Assembly: GCF_029168945.1 (NCBI RefSeq)
Contig: NC_083604.1
Span: forward strand, 41,907,686 to 41,971,685
Source of the DNA: Cannabis sativa
Lineage: Eukaryota > Streptophyta > Magnoliopsida > Rosales > Cannabaceae
DNA: 64,000 bases
Direction of reading: 5' to 3'
This document shows positions 21,101 through 31,600 of the stretch, in pieces. Numbering within the stretch: position 1 is the stretch's first letter; every line of letters starts with the position of its first letter. Below the pieces are notes generated by a model. It did not search any database, was not told where the DNA came from, and worked only from the letters and a program-made list of their open reading frames with translations. The position numbers and the translations under genes were made by a program.

Positions 21101-22132
21101 TACTGGTTTAATTTTCCCTACTGGGCCTAGATTTCTCTATTTCTTCTTGCTAGTTGATGTTACTGGTTTAATACTCCCTACGAGGCCTAGATTTCTCTAT
21201 TGTTTGTACTCTATTCTTTCTTTCTATTTGTTTTGTGCTGCACAGGATATTGCATAGTTTCTTAATTGCTTTGTTTACTAGACTATAAATTCTTTCTTCT
21301 CTTGCTCCGTCTTCAACTATAAGTATAAAATTTACAAAATATAAATTTAGTATCTTACTATGTTAAGTAATCTCAATCCTCTGTGAACTTATAATTGTTT
21401 TGATCTTGCTTTAACCTAACCTTATTGTAATGACACTATCTTACATTGGCAACAAACAAACACCATTGCTTTCTTTCCCCTCCTAAATTAATTATTTCTT
21501 AATTAATCCAATAATTTCATTTTTTCTGTCATCTTCATCTTCAGATATAGTGGTAGTAGAAATGGATGGTAAGAATGTGTCTCATGGACAATGTTTTAAT
21601 ATATTAAGGTTGACATGATCTACCTGATGAATACTTGTTACATCCCTTCACTACCTGTATGTCACTGAGTAGTTTAGTTATTCTCGTAGGCATTTGAAAA
21701 CAAAATCTGCGAATTATAGTGGTTGCTTGCATTGTTTAAGTTACACTATTTCTAACTTTCTATACCCTTGTATTGTAAGACTTGGAATTCGGAAGGAAGA
21801 TCTTCCAAAATATGAAGAACAGTTGGAACTCAAAATTGCGAAAGCACAATTGGAGGAGCTGCACAAAGAATGCTACGAGGCAATGGATACTCAAAAGAAG
21901 CGGTAATTTGTCATGGACTTCTTTTTTTTTTCTCATTTATAGCAAGGAAAATTTGATAGACAATGGGACACAGTAGATAGTGATCGTTTGTTTGGGCTGA
22001 CTACAATACAAATTCTAATATGGAACTCATGGGTTTTTTTATTATTATTTTTTTTGACCATATTGCAGGGAGGAATTCAAGGATGAGGACGTAATTGAAC
22101 CCAAGTCTTTGGACATCAGAAACTTTATCTAA
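17950..22132 (+). CDS. MGP1: Mitochondrial ATP synthase 24 kDa subunit (FAd, MGP1 family)
   Basis: The seven coding exons are 17950-17988, 18645-18741, 19020-19164, 20329-20439, 20728-20874, 21780-21902 and 22069-22132. They join in one frame of 726 nt, 241 aa, close to the 240 aa I recall for the Arabidopsis homologue At2g21870. The N-terminus MAFSLRALSKSRQ is a basic, acid-free mitochondrial targeting sequence. Conserved segments include EKITIDPEDPAAV, KKPLMRNDKKGM and the C-terminal SLDIRNFI. This plant-specific subunit belongs to the F1Fo ATP synthase in the inner mitochondrial membrane; loss of the Arabidopsis gene is known to impair pollen. All introns have GT/AG ends. No lesions were seen, so I judge it functional. 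It converges on the NAT10 gene 6.5 kb away. The symbol rests on family recognition. Confidence 0.93.
19860..20070. repeat. GCCTCA-rich repeat fragment in intron 3 of the ATP synthase gene
   Basis: The sequence contains repeated GCCTCA and AGGCCT words and an AGCATTGCTTAAA end. It resembles in composition the larger element in intron 4 of NAT10 (about 40295-41013), which also consists of GAGGCG/CGCCTC words. Boundaries and class are unclear. The 124-aa open frame at 20242-20616 runs across the intron/exon 4 border and is not a gene. Confidence 0.3.
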
Positions 22133-22739
22133 GAATGTTGGTTTTCCTAACTGGTGGCTCCTTTTGAGGTAAAAGAAATGCTTGTGCAAAACAAATTTAG
22201 GGTATGAGGAGTGCCTCAACTATTTCAATAAAGTCACTTGAGATTTGAGAGTGCGGCAACAATGGCAGATTGATGAGATAATCTGATGTTTTGTATTTTG
22301 GTTTATTATTGTTTATGTTGCCAGGAGAGAACTAGAATCTGTTGTCACTGGTCGCATTTATCAAGTTCCTTGTTTTTTTTTTTTCAAGCCTTAACTTTTT
22401 CAGTTTTAAATTTTTAAGGGAGACTTACAGAAGTACATTACTTGCAAATTGCAATAATCAATCTGCGAAAAAAAAAAGGCTATGTTTTCGTAAAAAAGAA
22501 AAAAAAAAAGAAAGGGGTTTTTAATTTTAGTGTTATATCTGGCATTGAGTTCAGCCTGGTCAAGAAAATCTACGAAAGTTAATCAACACTAATTTAATTG
22601 CCTATTGTCTAACTCTCTGAAACTAATTTAGTTATCAAATTAGATAATGTCATACATGGAAAATTTTAATTAGTTTTGTATTTAAAGCGTTGGAATGTGT
22701 AGATTGAATTGGATAGTGTACAAACATTTTGTTTGGTTT
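22133..22739 (+). other. 3' UTR and 3' flank of the ATP synthase gene
   Basis: The 3' UTR follows the TAA at 22130-22132. Candidate polyadenylation signals AATAAA occur near 22226-22231 and TTATTATTG-rich DNA follows at 22300. No further gene was seen. Confidence 0.45.
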
Positions 22740-24045
22740 TTTTAAAAAATAGAACGTGTCGTGTCAGAAAAGTATGGGTCGTGCCGTATTGTGTCTATTT
22801 TTAAAGGGTTGGACCAACAGGGCCCGTAAGCTTAGTATTTTCGTACCTTACTTGGATTGTACCGTGCTTTGTTCGTGTCGGTTTGTATTTCAGGCAAGTT
22901 TATTTTCACATCCGACTTAATTTTGTGTTTTACTTTTTCATGCTATCTTTTTTACAATTATTAAATTATGAGTTTTTACGGTAAAACTTTTCGTCATTTA
23001 GTTGCATTTAATCCTCCAAGTTTAAATTTTGGCGGTAAAACTCTTTAAACTACTGAACTAGTAGCAAATTTAAGGTGTTATTTGGTTAACTGTTACTATG
23101 GGTTGCTTATGTATACACTCTTGTTCACAAGACACGTTTATATTGGTACACTTAATATAATTATTTGAAAATTATTTTCAAAATTCATTTTCAAATTAAA
23201 TAACATTATAAAAAATAAAAATAAAATATTTAAAAAAAAATAAAAAATATTATAAATTTTAAATAATTTTTTATATTTTTAAAATAATAATATTAGGTGT
23301 ACGACACATGTACAAAAGTGTACATAAGCCGTCTATATTGACAATTAACTGTAAAAAAATAAATAACACCTTAAATTTGTTAACAATTCAATAGTTTGGA
23401 AGATTTTACTGTCAAAATTTGAGTTTAGAAAGTTAAGTGCAATTGGAGTGATAGTTGAGAGAATTTAGCCGTAAAAAACTTTTTAAAGTATATGTATATT
23501 TCAAAGGTTTAGTTATATTTATATAATTTTGAATAATATTTTACAAATAATCATATAAAAAAAATTATTAACATCATTAGAATTTAATTATTTTATTAAA
23601 TACTCAAATTTTTATCTCACACTATAATTAAATTAAAATATAATCATAGTTTTTAATATTTTAATAGTTTAATTATAGAATTATAATATTCATTATTATA
23701 TTTAAATTTTATTATTTTAACTTATTTATAATTGATAAATTTATATTTTATTATTATTATTAATAAATTATAGGGTTTTTAAATATATTATACTGTGCTT
23801 TTCGGGCTTTTCGTGTGTCGTACTTTTTGGGTTAGTCTATTCGTGTTTACGTGTCATGTCTTTTGTGCTTTTCGTGTCGTGTCGTGCTTAAGGACATATT
23901 TGTCGTGTCGTGTCGTGTCAATTTGTAGCATCGTGTCGTGTCGTGCCCAAGTCTGTATTTTTTCGTGCCTAATCGTGCTCGTGTCTTCGGGGCTCGTACT
24001 AATTTCGTGTTGTGTCAAAAAGTCTGACTTGTATTTACAGCATTA
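22740..24045. repeat. CGTGTC-rich repetitive element interrupted by a foldback MITE
   Basis: Two segments (about 22750-22930 and 23795-24045) are packed with the words CGTGTCGTGTC, CGTGCC and TTCGTG, in the same direction. The DNA between is extremely AT-rich and holds the foldback MITE at 22971-23480. This is the look of a decayed non-autonomous DNA transposon. I could not fix terminal repeats or a target duplication. The 91-aa open frame at 23795-24070 is a product of the repeat. Confidence 0.4.
22971..23480. mobile_element. Foldback MITE with inverted arms of about 200 bp
   Basis: The left end AGTTTTTACGG and right end GCCGTAAAAAACT are inverted relative to each other, and similarity continues inwards for about 200 bp. 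Shared inner words include AAATTTAAGGTGTTATTT and its complement near 23370, and GGCTTATGTACACTTT-like sequence facing TGCTTATGTATACACT. There is no coding capacity. Long inverted arms suggest a Mutator-type MITE; I could not confirm a 9-bp duplication. Confidence 0.6.
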
Positions 24046-24372
24046 TGAACACCTTGGCAGCCATGACTAGTGCCTTAATATAAAAATATAATTAATTTAT
24101 TAATAACTGGTTTTTATAAAATTAAGGGGTTAGTACTATTTTTTTAAGAGGGGTTAATATCATTTTGAATCTTGTATTTTACAAAAATTATTAGCTGGAT
24201 TCTATATTTTGTTAAATAAAAAAAATAAACATAACTTAATTTTTAATAATATAACCAAGGGCAGAAGTATGTAGTAGCCTAGGTTGGCCCTGGCTCCCAA
24301 CCCAAAACTTTGATGCATATTGTTCTCATTAATTTTATAAAATATTATTACATGGCCCCCTAATCAACTATA
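24046..24372. other. AT-rich intergenic DNA
   Basis: No gene or bounded repeat was recognised. It separates the CGTGTC-rich block from the next solo LTR. Confidence 0.4.
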
Positions 24373-26264
24373 TGTTGGAAATTATTTTACCAGGATCTTA
24401 GATCTACTCACAAGTATGTTTATTAACATCCTAAATAAGAACTTTCTAAAACGATGAAATAAACACATATAAAGTTTAGGAAACCTTACATTGGGTGCAG
24501 CGGAATAATATGACTCCTTCCGTTCAGATATCTAGCCCTTGATTCCTTTCTGTAGCAGAGCATTATCAATATCTGAACCTGGATCTCTTTCTCTGAATCT
24601 TTGATGCTGAAACTCCTTTGCTGATGATTTTTCTTCACGATCTTCCTCACTATGATTGAGGTATTGCTTGATGTGTGTGGGCACTACTCTCACACTAAGA
24701 TTTTCGAATTGAAGAGGGAAGGAGAAAGAGAAGGGTCAGCCAAAGATAGGGAGAGAGAAGGCTCAGGTTTTCTGAATCAGAAGTCTGAAGAAAAGTATTA
24801 TTTTCCTGAAGCCTTCACTATCTATTTATAGCATTCCACTAGGGTTAGATTTGAATTATATGGCATTAAAATAATGAAAAAAATCAACTTAAAATACATA
24901 CAAAGGTGGCCGGCCATACACTTAGTGGATTGGGCCTTGCTTTTTGCAATTTTGCAATTTTAACACCTTTTGTATCTGATTTTCTCAAAAATGCCAATTT
25001 CCTAATTCAACCATTTAAATGCCAATTCTAACTATTTAATAACTATAAATAATTATTAAATAATATTGTCATTTATCATATTTATTAATTGAACCATACA
25101 AAGTATCATAATTAACAAATATGCCCCTATAAACTCTTTCTTTACAATTTCGCCCTTACTTAGTGAAAATTTCACAAATAGACATAGTCTAATTTGAGAA
25201 TTATAATTGATTAATCAAAACCAATTACATGAGTCTTACAATCAATATTATCTCAACTAGTGGGGGGACCATGGGTCTATATAACCGAGCTTCCAATAAG
25301 TAGATCAAGAATTTAGCACTAAAATTCACTAACTTATTAATTCTTCGTTGAATCCACGCATAGAACTTAGAATTGCACTCTCAGTATATAGAATGCTATA
25401 TATGTTCCACCATATAGACACATCATTAGTTATCCATTGTTATAATCCTAATGTGATCAATTATCCTGTATATGAATGATCTACACTGTAAAGGGATTAA
25501 ATTACCGTTACACCCTACAATGTATTTATTCCTTAAAACACTTGACCCCGTATAAATGATATTTCAGCTTATGTGAAATGAGATCTCCACCATTTATTTT
25601 CGTTTGGTCAAGCTCGAAGGAGATCATCCTTTGCTTACTATTCGCCAGATAGAAGCTATAGATTCCATGTTTATGCTAGCGCTCCCACTCAATTGCACTA
25701 CCGTGTTCCCAAAAAGTACGTATCACCCTGACCTAAAAGTAGGCTTAACTAACAATTCAAGGAACACGAATAGCCTTTCAAGATTGAGCCTAATCATAAC
25801 AGGATTAAGATCATTTGATCTAGGATCAACTAGGCGATATTGACTTGAATAGATTTTACGGTAAGTTTAATTAAATCTAAGTCAAAGTTCAATATCGGTC
25901 CCTTCCGATGCATACTCCATGCATCCAACCTAAGCTTTACTTTAACCAATGTTCTGGAAAGAACATAGTATTTCTCCAAATACAAGTAAACTCTTGTTGT
26001 AGATTATCATATCAGTAAAATCTTGTGTCTGATAAATCTAGGAAACTTTATTCACATAGTCATGTTTACTTTCCAATGTGTTGACGGCACAATAAACAGG
26101 ATCAAGTATGTGAAAAGGGTTTCAGATGAATTTATACATTATGTACATATAATCATGAAATAAATCATGTGAACCATGCAACATTAAATGTTATTTCTGA
26201 TCTATATTAATAAGTAAATCTGATTATATTGAAATGAGTTTTATTTAGGGCATAAAACCCAACA
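24373..26264 (-). mobile_element. Solo copia LTR, copy 2, with perfect target duplication
   Basis: This 1892-bp LTR starts TGTTGG and ends CCAACA. It is flanked by a perfect 5-bp duplication CTATA (24368-24372 and 26265-26269). It is collinear with copy 1 (minus its hAT insertion) and copy 3. Because the duplication sits directly on both sides and no internal region remains, it arose by recombination between the two LTRs of a full element. Orientation is inferred as minus from copy 3. The 79-aa open frame at 25604-25843 recurs in all three LTRs but runs antisense to the element and is not a gene. Confidence 0.9.
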
Positions 26265-26414
26265 CTATAATACTCGATGTAAAATATTGTCATGAACATT
26301 GAAACAAATTGTATAGAATGTGTATATTTATAGGCCATATTTATATTTATATAAATATATATAGAAATTTTGCAATGTATTTCTTTAAAAGGCAGCCCTA
26401 TTAATTTGATATCT

Positions 26415-26535
26415 GAAATAATTTTTTAGTTAAAATTTCTTCTCATGATTATGTACGTCATAGTTATTTAAGACATCTAGAAATTTTTTAAAAAATTTAA
26501 AAAAACTTAACATGTCGAAAATAAGATTCAAACAG
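26415..26535. repeat. Fragment of the foldback family of 8.4 and 42.9-43.7 kb
   Basis: The words GAAATAATTTTTTAGT, CTCATGATTATGTACGTCAT and TAGTTATTTAAGACAT match the arms of the foldback elements at 8400-8757 and 43262-43668. Only one arm is present. Confidence 0.5.
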
Positions 26536-26638
26536 TGTTGTACAACCCAACTCAAGGGTGGGGCAACTGGGGTCTTCGCCCTAAGTCCCATATTTTTAGA
26601 GGCCAAAAAAGAAAGGTATACATAATATGTAGAAGTAA

Positions 26639-27759
26639 GGGTGCACTCTTATTGGGTATTACCCATGAATGGGTAAAATTAGAAAATTTTGAGTTTTTAT
26701 GCTTAATTTTTCTATCTAATTAAAAAAAATCTTTCATTTTCATATCACATAGGCTGAGATTGTTCCATCGGTAAAAAAAAATTTAAAAAAAAAACAGTTT
26801 TTTAGCAAGAAAAATAAGAAAAGAAAAAGTTGAGTTTGAGTTAAATATTTTTGTATGAACATATTTTTGATATAGTGTAAAAAGAGATATTTTTTTTTTA
26901 TATTTTTTTTAATTAAGTAGTTAAATTAAACATAGAAATTCAAATTTGTGATTTCATTATTCGTTATTAGATCAACCTCAGTCCATATAATATGAAAATG
27001 AGAATTTTTTTTAATTAAATAAAAAATTAATCATAAAAACATATTTTTTCTAATATTACCCATTCATGTGTAATACCCATTAAAAGTGTACCCATAACGA
27101 ATATACCTTACAATGAGAAAATGTATATTCAGTGAAGGAACTATATTCTTTTGGATGCATTGATATACCTTCTAATATTACCGAATTTTGATCTAATAAC
27201 GAATAATTAAATCACAAATTTGAATTTATGTGTTTAATTTAACTACTTCATTAAAAAAAATATCAAAAAATATCTCTTTTTACACTATATCAAAAATATG
27301 TTAATACAAAAATATTTAACTCAAACTCAACTTTTTCTTTTCTCATTTTTCTTGCTAAAATACATTTTTTTAAAAAAAAAAAAATTTACCGATGGAACAA
27401 TCTCAGCCTATATGATATAAAAATGAGAAATTTTTTAATTAGATAGAAAAATTAAGTATAAAAACTCAAAATTTCTAATTTTACCTATTCATGGGTAATA
27501 CCCAAGGCTCGTTTGGAACGTCGTATTAAGTCGTATTGTATTGTATTGTATTATATTGAATTGAATTATATATCATATTTTTATATAATACTATGTTAAA
27601 CTTTAATTTATACTAAAATATTATATATTTAAGTGTCCATAAAAGATAATACTACATATAGTTTTAAATAAAAATATTGTATAAAATGCAATTCAATATA
27701 ATACAATACAATACAATACGACCTAATACGACGTTCCAAACGAGCCTAAGAGTGCACCC
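26639..27759. repeat. Large inverted repeat built from a foldback element
   Basis: A first unit (26639-27093) has inverted ends, GGGTGCACTCTTATTGGG on the left and AAAAGTGTACCC on the right, with further matching ATTACCCAT/ATGGGTAAT words. From about 27170 to 27759 the left half of that unit recurs in inverted orientation, including CAAATTTGAATTTATGTG, CCGATGGAACAATCTCAG and ATGGGTAATACCC, and ends GAGTGCACCC. A separate 241-bp MITE is inserted in the second half. Total inverted arm length exceeds 300 bp. No coding capacity. Confidence 0.65.
27506..27746. mobile_element. 241-bp MITE with long terminal inverted repeats
   Basis: The ends GGCTCGTTTGGAACGTCG and CGACGTTCCAAACGAGCC are perfect inverted repeats, and pairing continues through GTATTGTATTGTATT. 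It interrupts the right end of the surrounding foldback repeat between CCCAA and TAAGAG; the uninterrupted sequence CCCAATAAGAG can be read in the other arm. No clear target duplication is seen, so the superfamily remains open. Confidence 0.75.
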
Positions 27760-28666
27760 ATATATATATATATATGTATTTTTGCAGGTAGGTTGTCCCA
27801 TGCTTCCCTGATAGGTACTTATGGTTATATTTTTTCTGTCGTGTCATGCCTCCCTGATAGATACTTATTTTTTGGTTGTATTCTTTAACTACTCTCCAAG
27901 TGACTCAAGTCAAGGGTGTATGCCTTGAGTCACTTGTTGTGTTTTCTCAAATTATATTAACACTTTTTATGCGCGTAATGTCACTAGTTCATTATTTTAT
28001 TAAAAAATATTATTTTGGTCAACTAACCTACAATCCTTTTACAAAATGCTAAAAATAAAATTAAATACTGAACTCCTAACTGTTAATAGTATATTTAAAG
28101 GTCAATTGACCTATAATCTTAGTTCATTTTTTTGGACCAAAACCCACAAACCCGATGAACCCCCTGATGTTCAGCCCTAAATTATATATTTCAACTATAA
28201 TAATAATACAGTTGAAAAGACAACTGTAATTGTGCGAGCATTATATAGTTATATATTTTTATTACTTTTATATTAAGAATATTTAGTTTAATTTGCATAA
28301 AGATGTTTATAAATGATTAAAAATGAGTGAGGAAAAATAAGAAAAAGAAACCAAAAAAAATAAAAACTAGTGCTTTTGACAAGATAAACAAAGCTGAAAA
28401 TATTTAAAACATGGAAAAGAAAATGTTTTATAATTATTCAGAAGTTAGGCTACAACAGATACAGTGAAAAATGGTAATGAATAAATAACATAAACAAGAA
28501 AAGTAGAGCAAGCAACTTTCTCCGGTCAAAATTTTGTGGATAATTCATTCATATTTGCTGATCCAAATCACGTATTATGTGATGATACCTTTCAAGTGAA
28601 TGAGTTTTGAAACGACTCTTTCTTCAGCCATCTCCATGGCATTTTCTGCAGAGTATTCTCTTGCCG
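27760..28666. other. Intergenic DNA and 3' flank of NAT10
   Basis: Two nearby copies of CTCCCTGATAG(G/A)TACTTAT lie at about 27805 and 27850. The rest is AT-rich. The NAT10 3' UTR (minus strand) should lie just left of 28667. No other gene was seen. Confidence 0.4.
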
Positions 28667-31600
28667 TTAATGTTGGAATTTCTTTTTCTTGTTCGATCTG
28701 GATCCTTGATAACCTTTACCTCGTTTCCTCCCACTCTCATTGTCCGTCTTACTTTTGCTGGACTTCTTACCACCATTAGCGTATTGTTCAAGCAACTCGG
28801 GATCCATTACTCCTTTCAAATCAGATTTCATATCCGCCTGTAAACAGAATATAATCAAATTTAGTTCTAGTTCTTTTGGTATTGACGGAAGGAATGAAAA
28901 AGAAGAGGACGAGCAAGAAAAGTAGAGAATACCTCAGCCTGCCTAGCAGCTTTTTCAAGATCCTGCTCCATAGAAACCTTGGTTGGCTCTATTGCAATCT
29001 GACAGCAAAACCAGAAATATTAAACAAGTTCCAATATAGCACTCAAAACTTATGAAAGTAGATATGTAATAACATTCACACCATACAATTTTTAATATAG
29101 TTTACATCTTTTCAGTTACTTACAACAAGACTGTTAACTAAAACTTCATTTTTCTCAAAAAAACAACAATATTTTCTTACTGGATTGTGTAATAATTGGT
29201 TCGAAATGATCACACAGCATGAGTATAATAGTATAAAATAAACTTGGCCGGGCACGGTAAATGAGATTAGAGTCTATAGAGATTATAAGTTATAACAACA
29301 ATGTGGTGAGGGATAATCTTCAATGAAGTTTTTGCTTTCCACTTTTTAATTCTTTTAACTAATTTAGCATAAAAAAGGAGACAGAAGTGTAGATAGGATG
29401 CCGAAAAACCGAATTCCAGACAAACTTACTTCACTTAGCCGAGGCAAGCTTGATTCAATCTCTTTCGATGCAATTCTGTCGAGATATTTGTGGAACTTTT
29501 TCATAGCTTTTATAAATTGTGACAATATTTGTTGCCTCTCCAGCCCCATCTCTCTCTGTAATGCAAGAGTTATAGTGAAAAGAAGTCAAATAAGAACACA
29601 ATATATTAATAAAATAGACACTTTTAAATCCCATTATCCGTAAAGATTCTAAAATAACATACAGCTACTATATCCAACTAAGACAAATAAATGTACATAC
29701 AGACAAAAAACTACATCTGCATTGACTGTGATTTAACTGAGAACCCATTAAAAATATATGCGCATCACCGAGTAACCAACACATTTTATTTATAAACTCA
29801 GTTTGAAACTAGGGCATTGAAAAGAGTTTTAATTCAACTCAGCAAAACTTAAAAACAAATCAAGTTACTTTCTGGAAATCTTAGTTCAAATAAATCTGAG
29901 TTATTTTACTATAGTGGAAGTTGGCCTTCTTGTAATTCAGAGCAAATGGACACCTCGACCTCCTGCATTTTCTTGTCTACTCTTTTACCCTAATTTCTAA
30001 TTTACTGAAATGGTGATGTAGACTAGAAGTATACACATTAATTATTGGTATGATATTACAAAGATTACTTTAAGACTGTCCTGGCGATCACATGGATAAC
30101 TTCTCCAAGAATTTATTGAATGATCAGCTAGAGTCGTCTTAAGATTATGAGATGCTGAATTAATAATTTTCAGAAGATAGCCATTATTTTCTATGAGCTT
30201 GTGTCCATATGCAAGTATAAAATAGTGCAATATAACTTTGCCAGCTACAACATGGAAGATGACAAGGAAAACAAAAGAGAAAAAAAACCTCAATATAGGA
30301 GACGTCTTGATTCTGCAAACCTATGCATAACAAAATAGAAGCCTGGGCAGCTGATAATGAAACAGGAAGTTTCTCACAGAAATACAGGTGAGTGAGCTTT
30401 GGAACTAGATCCAAAATCTGTAAAACAGAGAACAGTTTGTAATCATAAATTACGTTAGTTTAAAATAGTCAATTTCATTCGTAAAATAAAAAATAGGTGT
30501 GTGTGCAACACTACTTGAACCCTATTTTTGACACTGTAAACTTTGTGGGATTTCTTGAAAAGTACAGGATGACTACTATCACTATAAGTTGTGCCTGTCA
30601 TATTAAAAAAAATTGATATAATTTTGCAGATGTCAAAATCATAAAAGGCTCTATGTAAGAATATATATAAAAATATATATATAAATAACACATCGATTTT
30701 TTGAAATAAGAAATGTAGAAAACTTTCTCAGCCCTGCTCCTTAACACAATTTCTATTGAATCCTGAATCCAAAGTGAGATGACTGATACAAATGATTGTG
30801 ATTATAGAGTGGCATAGATTTTTCTTTTCACTTTTAAACATGCCAAATAAATAACAAATTCAAATGCCACTTTTGAAGCTAGTCGACAAAGACAAAATTG
30901 AATTATTCTATTGCTTGAGCAAAAACCAACTGAAACAAAGCCAAGAGAATTGATAGCAAATATGGTTTGATATTAATAATTTTGTTATAACAAGATTATC
31001 CTCTTAACGCCCATGTTTGCATTCAGGACCACCAGATAGAACTTAGTACCTCTTGACACAGGTGTTTTACAGTCCTACCAAATTGTACATTGACGTCAAT
31101 CTGAATGTTAACCTCTTATAGCAAAGATCAGGTGAAGGTTGTTTCATTTTCAAAATGCTGATATCAGGCCCTAATATTTATATCATATTTTAGAAATTTA
31201 TGTAATAAATTCAAATACCAATTGTCTTTGAAGATCTCACCATGTGATAGTCAGCAAGATTGCTGGTATAAGCATCCAACCGCTTCAGATCATAAGGTGA
31301 TAACACTTCTTTAATCGAGGTTACAAACCCGTCTAAGGTAGACGTCCCTGAATCTGGCTCCATGAATTTCATTTTTGGTTCCAAAATGCTGTGAGATTAC
31401 AAAGTATGAGCACCTTGAATAATAAGCACGCAACTTACAGAAATTAACTTCAATACTAACCTCATAGCAAGCTTGTACTCCATTGAACGAAAAGTCTGAC
31501 TCAATAATCTACTAAATCTTAGCCTGAAATCTGTGTAACCACAAAGTATCACGCTGAGTACCAAAAATAAACAACTAGAGCAAATTATTAATCTTTTGAA

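Noticed and set aside
25604..25843. 79-aa open frame starting MVKLEGDHPLLTIRQIEA, also present at 6791-7030 and (shorter) 61372-61578
   Set aside because: It recurs because it lies inside the three copies of one LTR, and it runs antisense to the element. Sister copies differ freely within it.
26535..26723. 62-aa open frame MLYNPTQGWGNWGLRPKSH
   Set aside because: It is short, lacks a known domain and enters the inverted repeat that starts at 26639; a decayed repeat ORF is more likely.
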